A stretch of 64,000 nucleotides of DNA, taken from contig NC_010718.1 in NCBI RefSeq assembly GCF_000020005.1, forward strand, positions 140,001-204,000. The letters run 5' to 3'. Below, in pieces: positions 19,519 to 28,015 of this stretch (the stretch's first letter is position 1; the number at the start of each line of letters is the position of its first letter). The translations under genes and the position numbers were made by a program. The notes beneath the pieces were generated by a model, which had not been told where the DNA came from, searched no databases, and saw only the letters and a program-made list of their open reading frames with translations. This stretch comes from Natranaerobius thermophilus JW/NM-WN-LF (GTDB taxonomy: Bacteria > Bacillota > Natranaerobiia > Natranaerobiales > Natranaerobiaceae).

Positions 19519-20448
19519 ATGACGGATCAATTTGATCGGGAAAATATTTATGATGTAGCAATCATTGGTAGTGGCCCCGGAGGTCTGACCGCTGCAATTT
19601 ACGCCACAAGAGCAGGATTAAAGGTTCTGATGATTGAACGCATGGCTCCAGGAGGACAATTATTAAACACTGAAGAGGTAGATAATTTTCCCGGATTTCC
19701 GGACGGAACTACTGGAGTAGAATTGGCACAAAAATTAGAAAAACAAGCCCGAAGGTTCGGGACCGAGCTAAAAATGGGAGAAGTCATTGAAACAAATCTT
19801 TCTGGATCTGAAAAAATGATCAAAACAAGAGATGAAGTCTATAAAGCAAAATCTGTAATTATTGCCACAGGTGAAAGCCCTACTGAATTATCGGCTCCTG
19901 GGGAACAGAACCTAAAGGGTCGAGGGGTTTCTTATTGTGCTATTTGCGATGGAGCTTTCTTTAAAAACAAAAATGTTGCTGTAGTTGGAGGCGGAGATTC
20001 GGCAGTAGAATCTGCTCTTTATCTCAGTAGACTAGCCAGTCAAGTCACTTTAATTCACAGACGGGATCAGTTGAGGGCAGTAGAGTATCTTAAGAAAAGA
20101 GCTATTGATTGTGAAAATTTAGAAATAAAATATAATACAGTTGTTAAGGAAATTCAAGGCGAGCAAAAAGTGGAATCTCTATTGGTGGAGGATGTAAACA
20201 CCCAGGCTCGTGAGACACTAAATTGTCAAGGAATATTTGTTTATGTAGGCGCTCATCCTAATACAGATTTTCTTTCAAATCAATTAGATTTAGAAGATGG
20301 CTATTTAGTTACAAGTGAAACAATGGAGACTAATTTGAAGGGTGTTTTTGCTGTTGGTGATGTCAGAAAAAAAGAATTGAGACAGATAGTTACTGCTGTC
20401 TCTGATGGAGCAATTGCTGCTTTTCACGCTGAAAAATTATTATCATAA
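19519..20448 (+). CDS. trxB: thioredoxin reductase
   Basis: This flavoenzyme reduces thioredoxin with NADPH. It shows FAD motif GSGPGG at 17-22, the redox pair Cys140-Ala-Ile-Cys143, NADPH motif GGGDSAVES, and the C-terminal FAD segment GVFAVGDVR. At 309 residues it has normal length. ATG 19519 lies 8 nt after AGGAGG; the frame extends three codons further to a GTG inside that site. trxA follows 26 nt downstream. Confidence 0.96.
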   Translation: MTDQFDRENIYDVAIIGSGPGGLTAAIYATRAGLKVLMIERMAPGGQLLNTEEVDNFPGFPDGTTGVELAQKLEKQARRFGTELKMGEVIETNLSGSEKMIKTRDEVYKAKSVIIATGESPTELSAPGEQNLKGRGVSYCAICDGAFFKNKNVAVVGGGDSAVESALYLSRLASQVTLIHRRDQLRAVEYLKKRAIDCENLEIKYNTVVKEIQGEQKVESLLVEDVNTQARETLNCQGIFVYVGAHPNTDFLSNQLDLEDGYLVTSETMETNLKGVFAVGDVRKKELRQIVTAVSDGAIAAFHAEKLLS

Positions 20449-20474
20449 TTTTAAAAATGGAAGGAGAGATTAAT

Positions 20475-20798
20475 ATGTCAAAAATTTTAGAAGTGAATGA
20501 TACAAACTTTAAGGAGCAGGTACTGGAAGCTGATAAACCTGTATTAGTTGAGTTTTGGGCTCCTTGGTGCGGTCCATGTAAAATGGTTGCCCCAGTATTA
20601 GAAGAGCTTGCAGAAGAAATGGATGGAAAAATTAAAATTTGTAAAGTAAATGTTGATGAAAACACAGATACTGCAAGTGATTACGGTGTTATGAGTATTC
20701 CAACAATGGTATTGATTAAAGATGGAGAAGTTCAGGAACAGGTAGTAGGTTACTTACCACGTGAAGAACTGCAAAACAAAATAGAAGAAAATATTTAA
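20475..20798 (+). CDS. trxA: thioredoxin
   Basis: This is the small disulfide reductase used by many cell enzymes, including some ribonucleotide reductases. It has the active site WCGPC (Cys32, Cys35) in the family context EFWAPWCGPCKM, and cis-proline in MSIPTM. It is 107 residues. ATG 20475 follows AAGGAGAG; six more in-frame codons upstream have no ribosome site. It forms an operon with trxB. Confidence 0.97.
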   Translation: MSKILEVNDTNFKEQVLEADKPVLVEFWAPWCGPCKMVAPVLEELAEEMDGKIKICKVNVDENTDTASDYGVMSIPTMVLIKDGEVQEQVVGYLPREELQNKIEENI

Positions 20799-20813
20799 TC
20801 AATTAATTGACTT

Positions 20814-20838
20814 ACCCGTCTTTAGGACGGGTTTTTTT
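20814..20838 (+). terminator. trxBA terminator
   Basis: A 7-bp stem ACCCGTC/GACGGGT with loop TTTAG runs directly into seven T residues. Confidence 0.9.
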
Positions 20839-20901
20839 GTATTATTTTATTAGTTACGTTGAATGCTAACAGTAAGACTAAAAAATTGGAGGTTTAAGAT
20901 A

Positions 20902-21681
20902 GTGCGACCTTTATGGAAAGGAGCAATTAGTTTCGGCTTAGTTAACGTTCCTGTGAAAATGTACGCTGCTACCGAAAAAAAGAATGTAAAATTTAGATAC
21001 CTCCACAGGGACTGTAATGCTCCCGTAGAATATAAAAGAGTTTGTTCAAACTGTAAAAAGGAAGTGCCTTATGAAGAAATAGTCAAAGGTTATGAATATG
21101 AACCAGGTAAGTTTGTAGTACTAGAAGATGAAGACTTTGAGGCATTGCCCCAGGAGGAAGCACGTTCTATCAACATTGTTGAATTTGTAAATTTATCAGA
21201 AATAGATCCAGTTTACTATGATAAAACTTACTATTTGACACCTCAAGAAACAGGTGAAAAACCATACCAACTATTGAAACAAGTGTTGAAAGAAAAGGGA
21301 AAAGTTGCAGTTTGTAAAGTTGTAATTAGATCCAAGTCTAATTTATCTTGTATTAGAATTTATGACGAAGTTTTGACTTTAGAAACTATGTATTTCCCTG
21401 ATGAAGTCAGAAATCCTAAAGAAGAACTAGAGATTGAAGAGCAGCCAGAGGTCATGTCAAGGGAATTAGAGATGGCTGGACAATTAGTTGACAGTTTAGA
21501 AGGGGAATTTCAACCAGAGAACTATCAGGACGAATACCGTGAGCATCTCATGGATTTAATTAAGGCTAAAATTCATGATGAAGATGTAACAATTCCAGAG
21601 AGACCTAAAGACGAACGTGTTGTCAATTTGATGGAGGCATTAGAAAAAAGTGTTGACTTAGTCAAAGAAAAATCCGGATAG
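20902..21681 (+). CDS. ku: Ku protein for non-homologous end joining
   Basis: Bacterial Ku is a homodimer that binds DNA ends and recruits LigD. The protein opens with MRPLWKGAISFGLVNVPVKMY, the family signature, and contains the C-x2-C pair CSNCKKEV near residue 40. GTG 20902 is chosen because GGAGGT precedes it and it gives the family N-terminus. At 259 residues it is typical. Ligase and polymerase genes lie directly downstream, so an end-joining system is complete here. Confidence 0.95.
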   Translation: MRPLWKGAISFGLVNVPVKMYAATEKKNVKFRYLHRDCNAPVEYKRVCSNCKKEVPYEEIVKGYEYEPGKFVVLEDEDFEALPQEEARSINIVEFVNLSEIDPVYYDKTYYLTPQETGEKPYQLLKQVLKEKGKVAVCKVVIRSKSNLSCIRIYDEVLTLETMYFPDEVRNPKEELEIEEQPEVMSRELEMAGQLVDSLEGEFQPENYQDEYREHLMDLIKAKIHDEDVTIPERPKDERVVNLMEALEKSVDLVKEKSG

Positions 21682-21684
21682 AGC

Positions 21685-22668
21685 TCAAATTATAAAACCA
21701 TTTATAACAGGATGCCGTAGATTTCCTCCTGGAGTCCAATTAGTATATTTTACCTGTAGCTTTAATTGTGGAGACAAAAAAACTACAGATTCTTTAGAAT
21801 CAGCTAGTTCTAAATCCACCTTAGATAGGTTGCCAAAGGGAGAGTTAGAGACTCTATTCTTAAAAGCAAAATCTTTTAACATATTTAACTCTTTTTGAGT
21901 AAGGCCAGTACTAGCCCTTCCTATATAGTTTAGTTTGTAATCAGCCAGATCACTTTTTTGTCCTAGTAATAAACTTTTTATTTGGTTTTCTTTGACTATT
22001 ACGCCTCCTAAATAAGCTTGTAAATACTTGAGGTGTTTTATTTTAAACCACTCACTGTGTTTTTTTCCTGGATGATAAATTGAATTACTTTTTTTTGCCA
22101 CAATACCTTCATGGTTTTGTTGGCTAGTAATATTAAAAAGACTTAATCCATCTGAATAAGAACGAATTATTTGTAAGAACTTGTTATTATTAAAATGTTT
22201 GTTGAGTAATTCTCTCCTTTTTATAAAGGGTTCATTTACTAGCCACTGATTATCAATCATTAATAGATCAAAAACTTTATACCGCACGGGGAAAGTTTTT
22301 AAAAGCTTTTGGGTTGGATTCTTGGTTCTATCTCTTTTAAGGACATGAAAAAAATTAGCTCCAACTTCCTCACAGGATTCATTGGTTGTAATAAATTTGG
22401 GGTGGTCTGATTTGTCTGTTTGATTTGCGACAATTATTTCTCCATCTAATAACCAAGTGGTATTTCCGAACTCTTTAGTTAGTTCATTTAATTCTGGGTA
22501 CTCAGTTGTTCTTTTAAAGCCTTTTTTAGTTCTAAGTTTAATGGAATTTCCATCAAAAAAAGTTAAGATTCTAATTCCATCCCATTTTATTTGATAGAAC
22601 CAATCATCTCCTGTAGGTACTGATTGTCTAGGTATTGGCTCCATAGCTTGGATTTGAAAAAACTCCAT
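21685..22668 (-). CDS. ligD: ATP-dependent DNA ligase, LigD ligase-domain type
   Basis: This ligase seals breaks in the NHEJ pathway. Motif I KWDGIR holds the adenylated Lys28. Motif III-like LLDGEIIV follows near 90, and EGIVAKK (motif IV) and WFKIK (motif V) are present, then an OB-fold region. At 327 residues it is only the ligase part of LigD; the polymerase part is a separate gene on the other strand and no phosphoesterase domain is seen. ATG 22668 follows AGGGGTGG. It converges on ku with 3 nt between the ends. Confidence 0.93.
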   Translation of the reverse strand: MEFFQIQAMEPIPRQSVPTGDDWFYQIKWDGIRILTFFDGNSIKLRTKKGFKRTTEYPELNELTKEFGNTTWLLDGEIIVANQTDKSDHPKFITTNESCEEVGANFFHVLKRDRTKNPTQKLLKTFPVRYKVFDLLMIDNQWLVNEPFIKRRELLNKHFNNNKFLQIIRSYSDGLSLFNITSQQNHEGIVAKKSNSIYHPGKKHSEWFKIKHLKYLQAYLGGVIVKENQIKSLLLGQKSDLADYKLNYIGRASTGLTQKELNMLKDFAFKNRVSNSPFGNLSKVDLELADSKESVVFLSPQLKLQVKYTNWTPGGNLRHPVINGFII

Positions 22669-22705
22669 TGCTACCACCCCTAGTGATATAGTTTTAATAT
22701 AGCTA

Positions 22706-22746
22706 TATTAAAGTTGAATGTTGATAACTGTTAAATTTCATTTCAC
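22706..22746 (+). repeat. copy of the dispersed TTAAAGTTGAATGTTGATAACTG motif
   Basis: The 25 nt at 22706-22730 are identical to 51222-51246, and both are followed by AAATTTCA-type sequence. The copy sits in the spacer between the divergent ligase and polymerase genes, so it may overlap their promoters. Confidence 0.6.
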
Positions 22747-22816
22747 TAAAAAATGCTTAAGTTTGATATATCTTGGACTTGGATTCAGGTATTAATAGTA
22801 GAAATAGGTGGTGAAT

Positions 22817-23737
22817 TTGAGATATATGGTCAATAGTCAAACCTTAGATGTCCACGGACGCGAAGTTGTGTTAACTAATTTATTAAAACCTATCTGGCCA
22901 GAAAAAGATATTACAAAATATGACTTAATCAAATACTTTCTTGATATGTCACCTTATATATTGCCCCATTTAAAAAATCGTCCTTTGGTTATAACTAGGT
23001 TCCCTGAAGGTGTGCATAAGGAAGGATTTTATCAGAAAGATATTAAGAAAGCAGGTAATTCACCTTCCTGGTTAAAAACAATTACAATTCCGACTAAAAA
23101 TAAAGAAAGAGAAAGACAAGTTATAGACTATTTAGTTGTAGATCATCCAGCAACTTTGGTATGGCTGGGGAATTTAGCGGCTGTAGAACTTCATCCATGG
23201 TTATCAAGTGTAGAGTCTTTAGATTATCCGGATTTTGGTGTTTTTGACTTAGATCCCATGCCCCAAGCTGACTTTTATCAAGTTAAAACTCTAGCTTTCA
23301 GTATCAAAAAAATTTTAAATCAGCTTGAGATAACAGGTTATCCCAAGCTGACAGGCTCTAGTGGCTTACAAATATTTGTACCTTTTTATCCCAAATATAC
23401 TTATCAAGAAATCCGAGAATTCATTCATAAAGTATGTTTGCAGGTTTTGGATCACCATGCTGATATTGCAACGATTGAGCGCAAAGTAAATCAGCGTCCC
23501 TCTCATAAGGTTTATCTGGATTATTTGCAAAATGCAAAAGGTAAAACAATTTCTGCTATTTATGGCCCTAGAGCCAACAAGGGCGCTCATGTGTCGGTTC
23601 CGGTTAACTGGGAGGAACTGGCGAATATTGAAACATCCCGACAGTATGATGTGCTATCTGTAGGAGCTCGGATGAAAAATACCGGCGATGTATTTAAAAC
23701 CATCTTAGAGAATAAACAAAAATTAAACTTTTGCTAA
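22817..23737 (+). CDS. LigD-type polymerase/primase domain protein
   Basis: This archaeo-eukaryotic primase-type polymerase fills gaps during end joining. Family segments include NLLKPIWPEKDITKYDLIKYF, NRPLVITRFPEG, the metal-binding GVFDLDPM near 150, and KLTGSSGLQIFVP. It is the stand-alone equivalent of the LigD polymerase domain. TTG 22817 gives 5-nt spacing from AGGTGG; an ATG at 22826 and a GTG at 22808 are alternatives. It is divergent from the ligase gene across about 150 nt. Confidence 0.9.
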   Translation: MRYMVNSQTLDVHGREVVLTNLLKPIWPEKDITKYDLIKYFLDMSPYILPHLKNRPLVITRFPEGVHKEGFYQKDIKKAGNSPSWLKTITIPTKNKERERQVIDYLVVDHPATLVWLGNLAAVELHPWLSSVESLDYPDFGVFDLDPMPQADFYQVKTLAFSIKKILNQLEITGYPKLTGSSGLQIFVPFYPKYTYQEIREFIHKVCLQVLDHHADIATIERKVNQRPSHKVYLDYLQNAKGKTISAIYGPRANKGAHVSVPVNWEELANIETSRQYDVLSVGARMKNTGDVFKTILENKQKLNFC

Positions 23738-23777
23738 TATATTCTTGTGAGAAGATTATATGTTATAATCTGACATA

Positions 23778-23981
23778 TCATCTTGAATTATCCTGGCTAA
23801 TATTGCTACCCTCTTCAGGTGACCATTTATTTGACCACCAACCTTTCATAGGCAAATCAAAAGGATGGTAAGCTAATTCAATTTCATCTACTCTATCCAG
23901 AAAAAAGCTGTCAACCTCATGTTTATAAGGAGGTTTCATATTTTTGAACGGGGGGTGTTTATGCAACATATTTTTATACAT
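23778..23981 (-). CDS. small hypothetical protein
   Basis: A 67-residue frame with ATG 23981 lies 8 nt after a strong GGAGGTG on the minus strand. I do not recognise it. The composition is Pro, Lys and aromatic-rich (MYKNMLHKHPPF at the start, PMKGWWSNKWSPEE near the end), with no signal peptide or membrane helix. Its start lies only 39 nt from the divergent mgtC gene. The ribosome site is the main evidence that it is real. Confidence 0.5.
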   Translation of the reverse strand: MYKNMLHKHPPFKNMKPPYKHEVDSFFLDRVDEIELAYHPFDLPMKGWWSNKWSPEEGSNISQDNSR

Positions 23982-24020
23982 ATTTAATACACCTCCATAT
24001 AGAGAATAAGGGGGAATTTT

Positions 24021-24728
24021 ATGATATCACCTTTTGAAATAGTACTTCGATTAGTTTTGGGCGGAATACTGGGAGGAGTAGTTGGTTTTGAAAGGGAACA
24101 ACATAACCGGCCTGCAGGATTTAGAACTCATATTTTAGTGTGTGTAGGAGCTACCTTAATTATGCTAGTTTCAATATATACTTTTACAGGTCCGGAAGGT
24201 GAAATAAGCAGAGGTGCTGATACGGCGCGTATAGCCGCCCAGGTGGTTAGTGGAGTTGGGTTTCTAGGTGCAGGTACTATTTTGCGACAAGGAAGTACCA
24301 TAAGAGGTTTAACCACTGCGGCTAGTCTTTGGGTGGTCGCCGGTATTGGGTTAGCAGTTGGTGGTGGTTTTTATTTAGGAGCCTTTACTGCTACAGCTGT
24401 GGTAATGGTTAGTCTGTACATTTTAGGGAATGTGGAACGATTTTTAGCACAGAAAAGACGCTTAAAAGAACTGTGGGTCAGGGTAATCGATCGTCCAGGT
24501 CAATTAGCTAAAATCTCTAGTCTTATTGCAGAGAGAAATGTAAATATTCACAAAGTAGAAATGACAGAACCCGAATACATGGAAGGATATCAGGTAAAAG
24601 CTATTGATATCACATTATTATTAAAAGTACCTACCAGGTTGGATGACAATGAATTTTTATCTGCAATTATGGAAATGGAAGGTGTTCTTGAGCTCAGTTG
24701 GGAAGGAAAGAACGTTAATGAAGGATAA
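24021..24728 (+). CDS. MgtC/SapB family membrane protein
   Basis: MgtC-family proteins are inner-membrane proteins linked to magnesium limitation and regulation of ATP synthase or membrane potential. The N-terminal 140 residues have the conserved GGVVGFEREQHNRPAGFRTH segment, then AAQVVSGVGFLGAGTIL and GLTTAASLWVVAGIG across four or five helices. A soluble ACT-like domain (about 150-235, with RVIDRPGQLAKISSLIAERN) follows. ATG 24021 follows AAGGGGG. It is monocistronic and ends at a terminator used as an intron insertion point. Confidence 0.9.
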   Translation: MISPFEIVLRLVLGGILGGVVGFEREQHNRPAGFRTHILVCVGATLIMLVSIYTFTGPEGEISRGADTARIAAQVVSGVGFLGAGTILRQGSTIRGLTTAASLWVVAGIGLAVGGGFYLGAFTATAVVMVSLYILGNVERFLAQKRRLKELWVRVIDRPGQLAKISSLIAERNVNIHKVEMTEPEYMEGYQVKAIDITLLLKVPTRLDDNEFLSAIMEMEGVLELSWEGKNVNEG

Positions 24729-24740
24729 GATGGTGACCCT

Positions 24741-24770
24741 AGCAGGTAGTTTTACGACTACCTGCTTTTT
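24741..24770 (+). terminator. mgtC terminator, target of the group II intron
   Basis: A perfect 10-bp stem AGCAGGTAGT/ACTACCTGCT with loop TTTACG is followed by TTTT. The group II intron starts four bases after the T run. Group IIC introns use such hairpins as target sites. Confidence 0.9.
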
Positions 24771-24774
24771 CATT

Positions 24775-26689
24775 GTGCGCCATGCATGACGATTAGCTAG
24801 GTGGTGTAAGTCCACTATGGGGGTTTGTAGTTACCAACCATTAGCCAAGAGCAAGGGTGCCCATCGTGAGGTGGGATCTGAAGGAAGCTTAAGGCAAAAT
24901 TCCGACCCAAGGCACACGAACATCATCAGGCATAAGGTATGGGATGAGTTTGCAATACAAAACGAAGTCCAATCAACTACACGGACATACCAGTGTAAAT
25001 GATGTGGGTACATGGAATGAAAGTTAATCGTCTTACCGTGGGAGGTCTCATGGACGTGGCAAGATGAACTTCGAACCACGGTTGAAATAAGATTTGTCAT
25101 GAGAAGTCAGCAGACTCCATAGTACTTGATGAGGTCGACATCATTAAGGAAGGGATGAACCTAGGAGGAGATCAGTAAATGACTGTTACCAATAAAGGAA
25201 TGAAGTGCCGCCAACTTCTGACAGGCGAAAGCTGCAAAGAAGGCTCACCGCAGAAGAATAGTGCGGAACACGAAGGATATGCGGGAGTGCACAGTTCTTT
25301 AAGGATAACTGAAAACAACATCTCCAATGCAAACTTGTCGAAGGGGAATTTGCTAGAGGAAATTTTGGATAGAGACAACATGAATAAAGCATTCAAGAAA
25401 ATAAAATCCAACAAAGGCTCTCACGGGATTGATGGGATGGGAGTAGATGAACTTCTACAATATCTCAAAGAAAACGGGGACCACCTCAGGCAAAGAGTCC
25501 TGGACGGTAAATACCGCCCTAATCCCGTCAGAAGGGTAGAGATACCTAAAGAAGATGGGAAGAAAAGAAAATTAGGCATACCTACAGTGGTAGACAGGGT
25601 AATCCAACAAGCAATAGCCCAAGTACTATCTCCAATATATGAGGAGCAATTCTCAGATAACAGCTATGGTTTTCGCCCTGGACGCAGTACTCATGATGCA
25701 ATTAAGAAAAGTCAACAAAACATAAATGAAGGATACAAATATGTAGTAGATATGGACTTGGAGAAATACTTTGACACAGTAAACCAGAGCAAATTGATAG
25801 AAGTGCTATCTAAGACAATAAAAGACGGTCGAGTAATATCTCTTATCAACAAATATCTAAGAGCAGGAGTAATGATCAAACACACCTATAAGGATACAGA
25901 AGTTGGCGTGCCCCAGGGCGGGCCTCTTAGCCCTATCCTCAGTAACATAATGCTCCACGAATTGGATAAAGAACTTGAGAAAAGGGGGCACGAATTCGTC
26001 CGCTATGCGGACGACCTGCTAATCTTTTGTAAAAGCAGAAGAAGTGCCGGACGCACCTTGAAGAACATACTACCCTTCATCGAAAATAAACTATTTCTCA
26101 AAGTAAATAAAGATAAAACTGTAGTTGCCTATGTAGGAAAGGTAAGATTTCTTGGGTTTGGCTTTTACAGACATAAAGGAAAAGCCAGATTAAGAGTTCA
26201 TCTTAAATCAGTTACAAAGATGAGAACGAGAATAAAAGAACTCACATCTAGAAGTTATGGAATAAGCAACGAAGCCAGAGCAAAGAAACTTAGCCGATAC
26301 ATTATGGGTTGGGTTAACTACTTTAAACCAGCTGATATGAAGAATCTGTTAATAAATACTGACAGTTGGATGAGAAGGCGTATTCGCATGATTTACTGGA
26401 AACAATGGAAGAAAGTGAGAACAAAATTTAAAATGCTCAAGTTCTTTGGAGCCAATAAATACAAAGCATGGGAATATGCAAACACAAGAAAGGGCTACTG
26501 GAGAATTTCCAATAGCCCCGTCTTATCCAAATCCCTTGGAAATGATGTAATCAAAGGATTTGGTTTCCTATTCTTTTCGGAATATTATCGACAAGTTAAA
26601 GCGTAAACTAGGAACCGCCGTGTACCGAACGGTTTGCTCGGTGGTGTGAGAGGTCGGTAGATAAAATAATTATCTACCTCCTACTCGAT
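24775..26689 (+). mobile_element. group IIC intron with its reverse transcriptase gene
   Basis: This is a retroelement of about 1.9 kb. The 5' end GTGCGC at 24775 fits the GUGYG rule. Domain V is at 26613-26646 (AACCGCCGTGTACC... with a CGC triad as in class C introns), and a domain VI hairpin ends in CTACTCGAT near 26689. The 5' exon end TTTCATT (24768-24774) is complementary to AATGAAA at 25016-25022, a good IBS1/EBS1 pair. The IEP gene is open, so the intron may be active. The exact 3' end is uncertain by a few bases. Confidence 0.9.
25179..26606 (+). CDS. ltrA: group II intron reverse transcriptase/maturase
   Basis: This intron-encoded protein splices the intron and copies it into new DNA sites. 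The 475-residue protein has an RT domain at about 65-330, including RRVEIPKEDGKKRKLGIPTVVDR, YGFRPGRSTHDAI, VPQGGPLSPILSNIML and the catalytic YADD at 276-279. Then comes the maturase X region with LSRYIMGWVNYFK. I see no H-N-H endonuclease at the C-terminus, as expected for class C. ATG 25179 follows GGAGGAG. The frame is intact. Confidence 0.94.
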   Translation: MTVTNKGMKCRQLLTGESCKEGSPQKNSAEHEGYAGVHSSLRITENNISNANLSKGNLLEEILDRDNMNKAFKKIKSNKGSHGIDGMGVDELLQYLKENGDHLRQRVLDGKYRPNPVRRVEIPKEDGKKRKLGIPTVVDRVIQQAIAQVLSPIYEEQFSDNSYGFRPGRSTHDAIKKSQQNINEGYKYVVDMDLEKYFDTVNQSKLIEVLSKTIKDGRVISLINKYLRAGVMIKHTYKDTEVGVPQGGPLSPILSNIMLHELDKELEKRGHEFVRYADDLLIFCKSRRSAGRTLKNILPFIENKLFLKVNKDKTVVAYVGKVRFLGFGFYRHKGKARLRVHLKSVTKMRTRIKELTSRSYGISNEARAKKLSRYIMGWVNYFKPADMKNLLINTDSWMRRRIRMIYWKQWKKVRTKFKMLKFFGANKYKAWEYANTRKGYWRISNSPVLSKSLGNDVIKGFGFLFFSEYYRQVKA

Positions 26690-26762
26690 TGGTTCTGTTA
26701 TAGTCCGTTGTTGATAGTTGTCTCTTACACAGCCTTTCACTTAGGCATTGTTATTTTTAGTT

Positions 26763-26811
26763 GTTGATATTGTAAAAATTTTCTTCGAATTGAAATTTTA
26801 CAGTTATCAAC
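26763..26811. repeat. imperfect palindrome of the dispersed GTTGATA-TGTAAAA family
   Basis: Arms GTTGATA-t-TGTAAAA (26763-26777) and TTTTACA-gt-TATCAAC (26796-26811) form a long hairpin around an A/T-rich centre. The reverse of the right arm continues into AATTTCAATT, as in other copies of the family. It lies in the roughly 290-nt gap between the intron and ctsR; apart from it and the ctsR promoter I see nothing else there. Confidence 0.6.
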
Positions 26812-26909
26812 TATGACTTTAGTGTTGAAATTTAAATTTTGATATTTAAATCTTTTCACTAATATGTGGTTAAAATAAGTGTGTAGAGCTCAATTTTTAT
26901 TTAATAATG

Positions 26910-26938
26910 TTGCAAAAAAAGGAAAAAAATTTTATAAT
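26910..26938 (+). promoter_or_regulatory. ctsR operon promoter
   Basis: TTGCAA at 26910-26915 and a perfect TATAAT at 26933-26938 with 17-bp spacing. The start site would be near 26945, next to the CtsR box. Confidence 0.85.
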
Positions 26939-26949
26939 AAGAATTGAAA

Positions 26950-26966
26950 GGTCAAAAATGGTCAGG
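26950..26966 (+). promoter_or_regulatory. CtsR operator
   Basis: GGTCAAAAATGGTCAGG matches the CtsR heptad repeat (RGTCAAANANRGTCAAA) at 15 of 17 positions. It lies just after the promoter -10, where bound CtsR would block transcription. This is the expected autoregulation of the heat-shock operon. Confidence 0.85.
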
Positions 26967-26977
26967 GGTGAGATGGA

Positions 26978-27442
26978 ATGGGAAGTCTTTCAGATAATAT
27001 AGAAAAATACCTAAAAAATTTAATCGAAGAAAGTCCTAATAAAGCAATCGTAGTTAAACGTTGTGACCTGGCCTATAAGTTTAATTGTGTTCCATCTCAA
27101 ATAAACTATGTATTGAGTACACGATTCACGGAAGATAAAGGATATCTAGTGAGTAGTCGCCGTGGTGGTGGTGGATATATTGAAATCAGAAGATTGAGAT
27201 TAGCTGGTGAGACTCCTCTTTACAAACTAACTGATTTAATTGGAAACTCTATTTCTGAACAAGAGGCTAATGGTTTAATTACTCGATTGGCAGATGAGGG
27301 AATTATCAAGGAACGCGAGGAAGGATTACTTAAAAGTTGTGTAAAAAGGGAAAGTATTCCTGTTCCTCTACCTTGGAGAGACGAAATAAGGGCCGCTCTG
27401 TTTAAAAATGTATTGCTGGAGATACTAAAATTCAAGGAATAG
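26978..27442 (+). CDS. ctsR: class III stress response repressor CtsR
   Basis: CtsR represses clp and related heat-shock genes and is inactivated by heat and by the McsB arginine kinase. The 154-residue protein has the N-terminal winged-helix region with FNCVPSQINYVLSTRF, and the arginine- and glycine-rich wing SSRRGGGGYIEI that contacts DNA and acts as the thermosensor. ATG 26978 follows AGGGGTGAG. It is first in the classic four-gene operon ctsR-mcsA-mcsB-clpC. Confidence 0.96.
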   Translation: MGSLSDNIEKYLKNLIEESPNKAIVVKRCDLAYKFNCVPSQINYVLSTRFTEDKGYLVSSRRGGGGYIEIRRLRLAGETPLYKLTDLIGNSISEQEANGLITRLADEGIIKEREEGLLKSCVKRESIPVPLPWRDEIRAALFKNVLLEILKFKE

Positions 27443-27476
27443 TAAATTGTTAAGGCCTGTTTAGGAGGTGATTATT

Positions 27477-28004
27477 ATGATGTGCCAAAATTGCAATAAA
27501 CGTCCTGCCACTGTACATTGGACTAAAATTATCAATAACAAGAAAACCGAAGTACATTTATGCGAAAAATGTGCCAAAGAATCTGAACAGATTGAATTCG
27601 ACTTCGAAAACAGTTTCCCTCTTCAAAATTTCTTGTCCGGGTTAATGGGATTCGATAAAACAGCGGGAGAGGGTAGTGCACAAAGCTTTCATGTGAGTGC
27701 TGATCAACAAGGGCAATGTGAAACTTGTGGTTTAACTTATCAGCAATTTGGTAAAATGGGAAGGTTTGGATGTAGTAATTGCTACGAAAAATTTGGTGAA
27801 CGCTTAAAACCAATGCTAAAAAGAATTCATGGTAGCACAGGTCATCATGGTAAAGTACCTAAACGCGCAGGTGGAACTCTTAGGTTGAAAAAGCGAATTA
27901 GTGAATTAAAAGAGGAATTACAAAGAAGTATACACCGTGAAGAATTTGAACGTGCAGCCGAAATTAGAGATGAAATAAAGAAACTGGAAAAGGAGCTTGA
28001 GTAG
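27477..28004 (+). CDS. mcsA: McsA, activator of the McsB arginine kinase
   Basis: McsA binds and activates McsB. The 175-residue protein has four CxxC pairs forming zinc sites (CQNC, CEKC, CETC, CSNC) within the first 100 residues. A C-terminal UVR motif (about 140-172, REEFERAAEIRDEIKKLEKEL) also occurs in UvrB/UvrC and ClpC. ATG 27477 follows AGGAGGTG by 6 nt; ATG 27480 is equally possible. mcsB begins 11 nt after its stop. Confidence 0.94.
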   Translation: MMCQNCNKRPATVHWTKIINNKKTEVHLCEKCAKESEQIEFDFENSFPLQNFLSGLMGFDKTAGEGSAQSFHVSADQQGQCETCGLTYQQFGKMGRFGCSNCYEKFGERLKPMLKRIHGSTGHHGKVPKRAGGTLRLKKRISELKEELQRSIHREEFERAAEIRDEIKKLEKELE

Positions 28005-28015
28005 GGGGGATGACG

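Noticed and set aside
24817-25100. Short frames in both strands at the 5' part of the group II intron
   Set aside because: They lie in the structured intron RNA domains and have no ribosome site or protein features.
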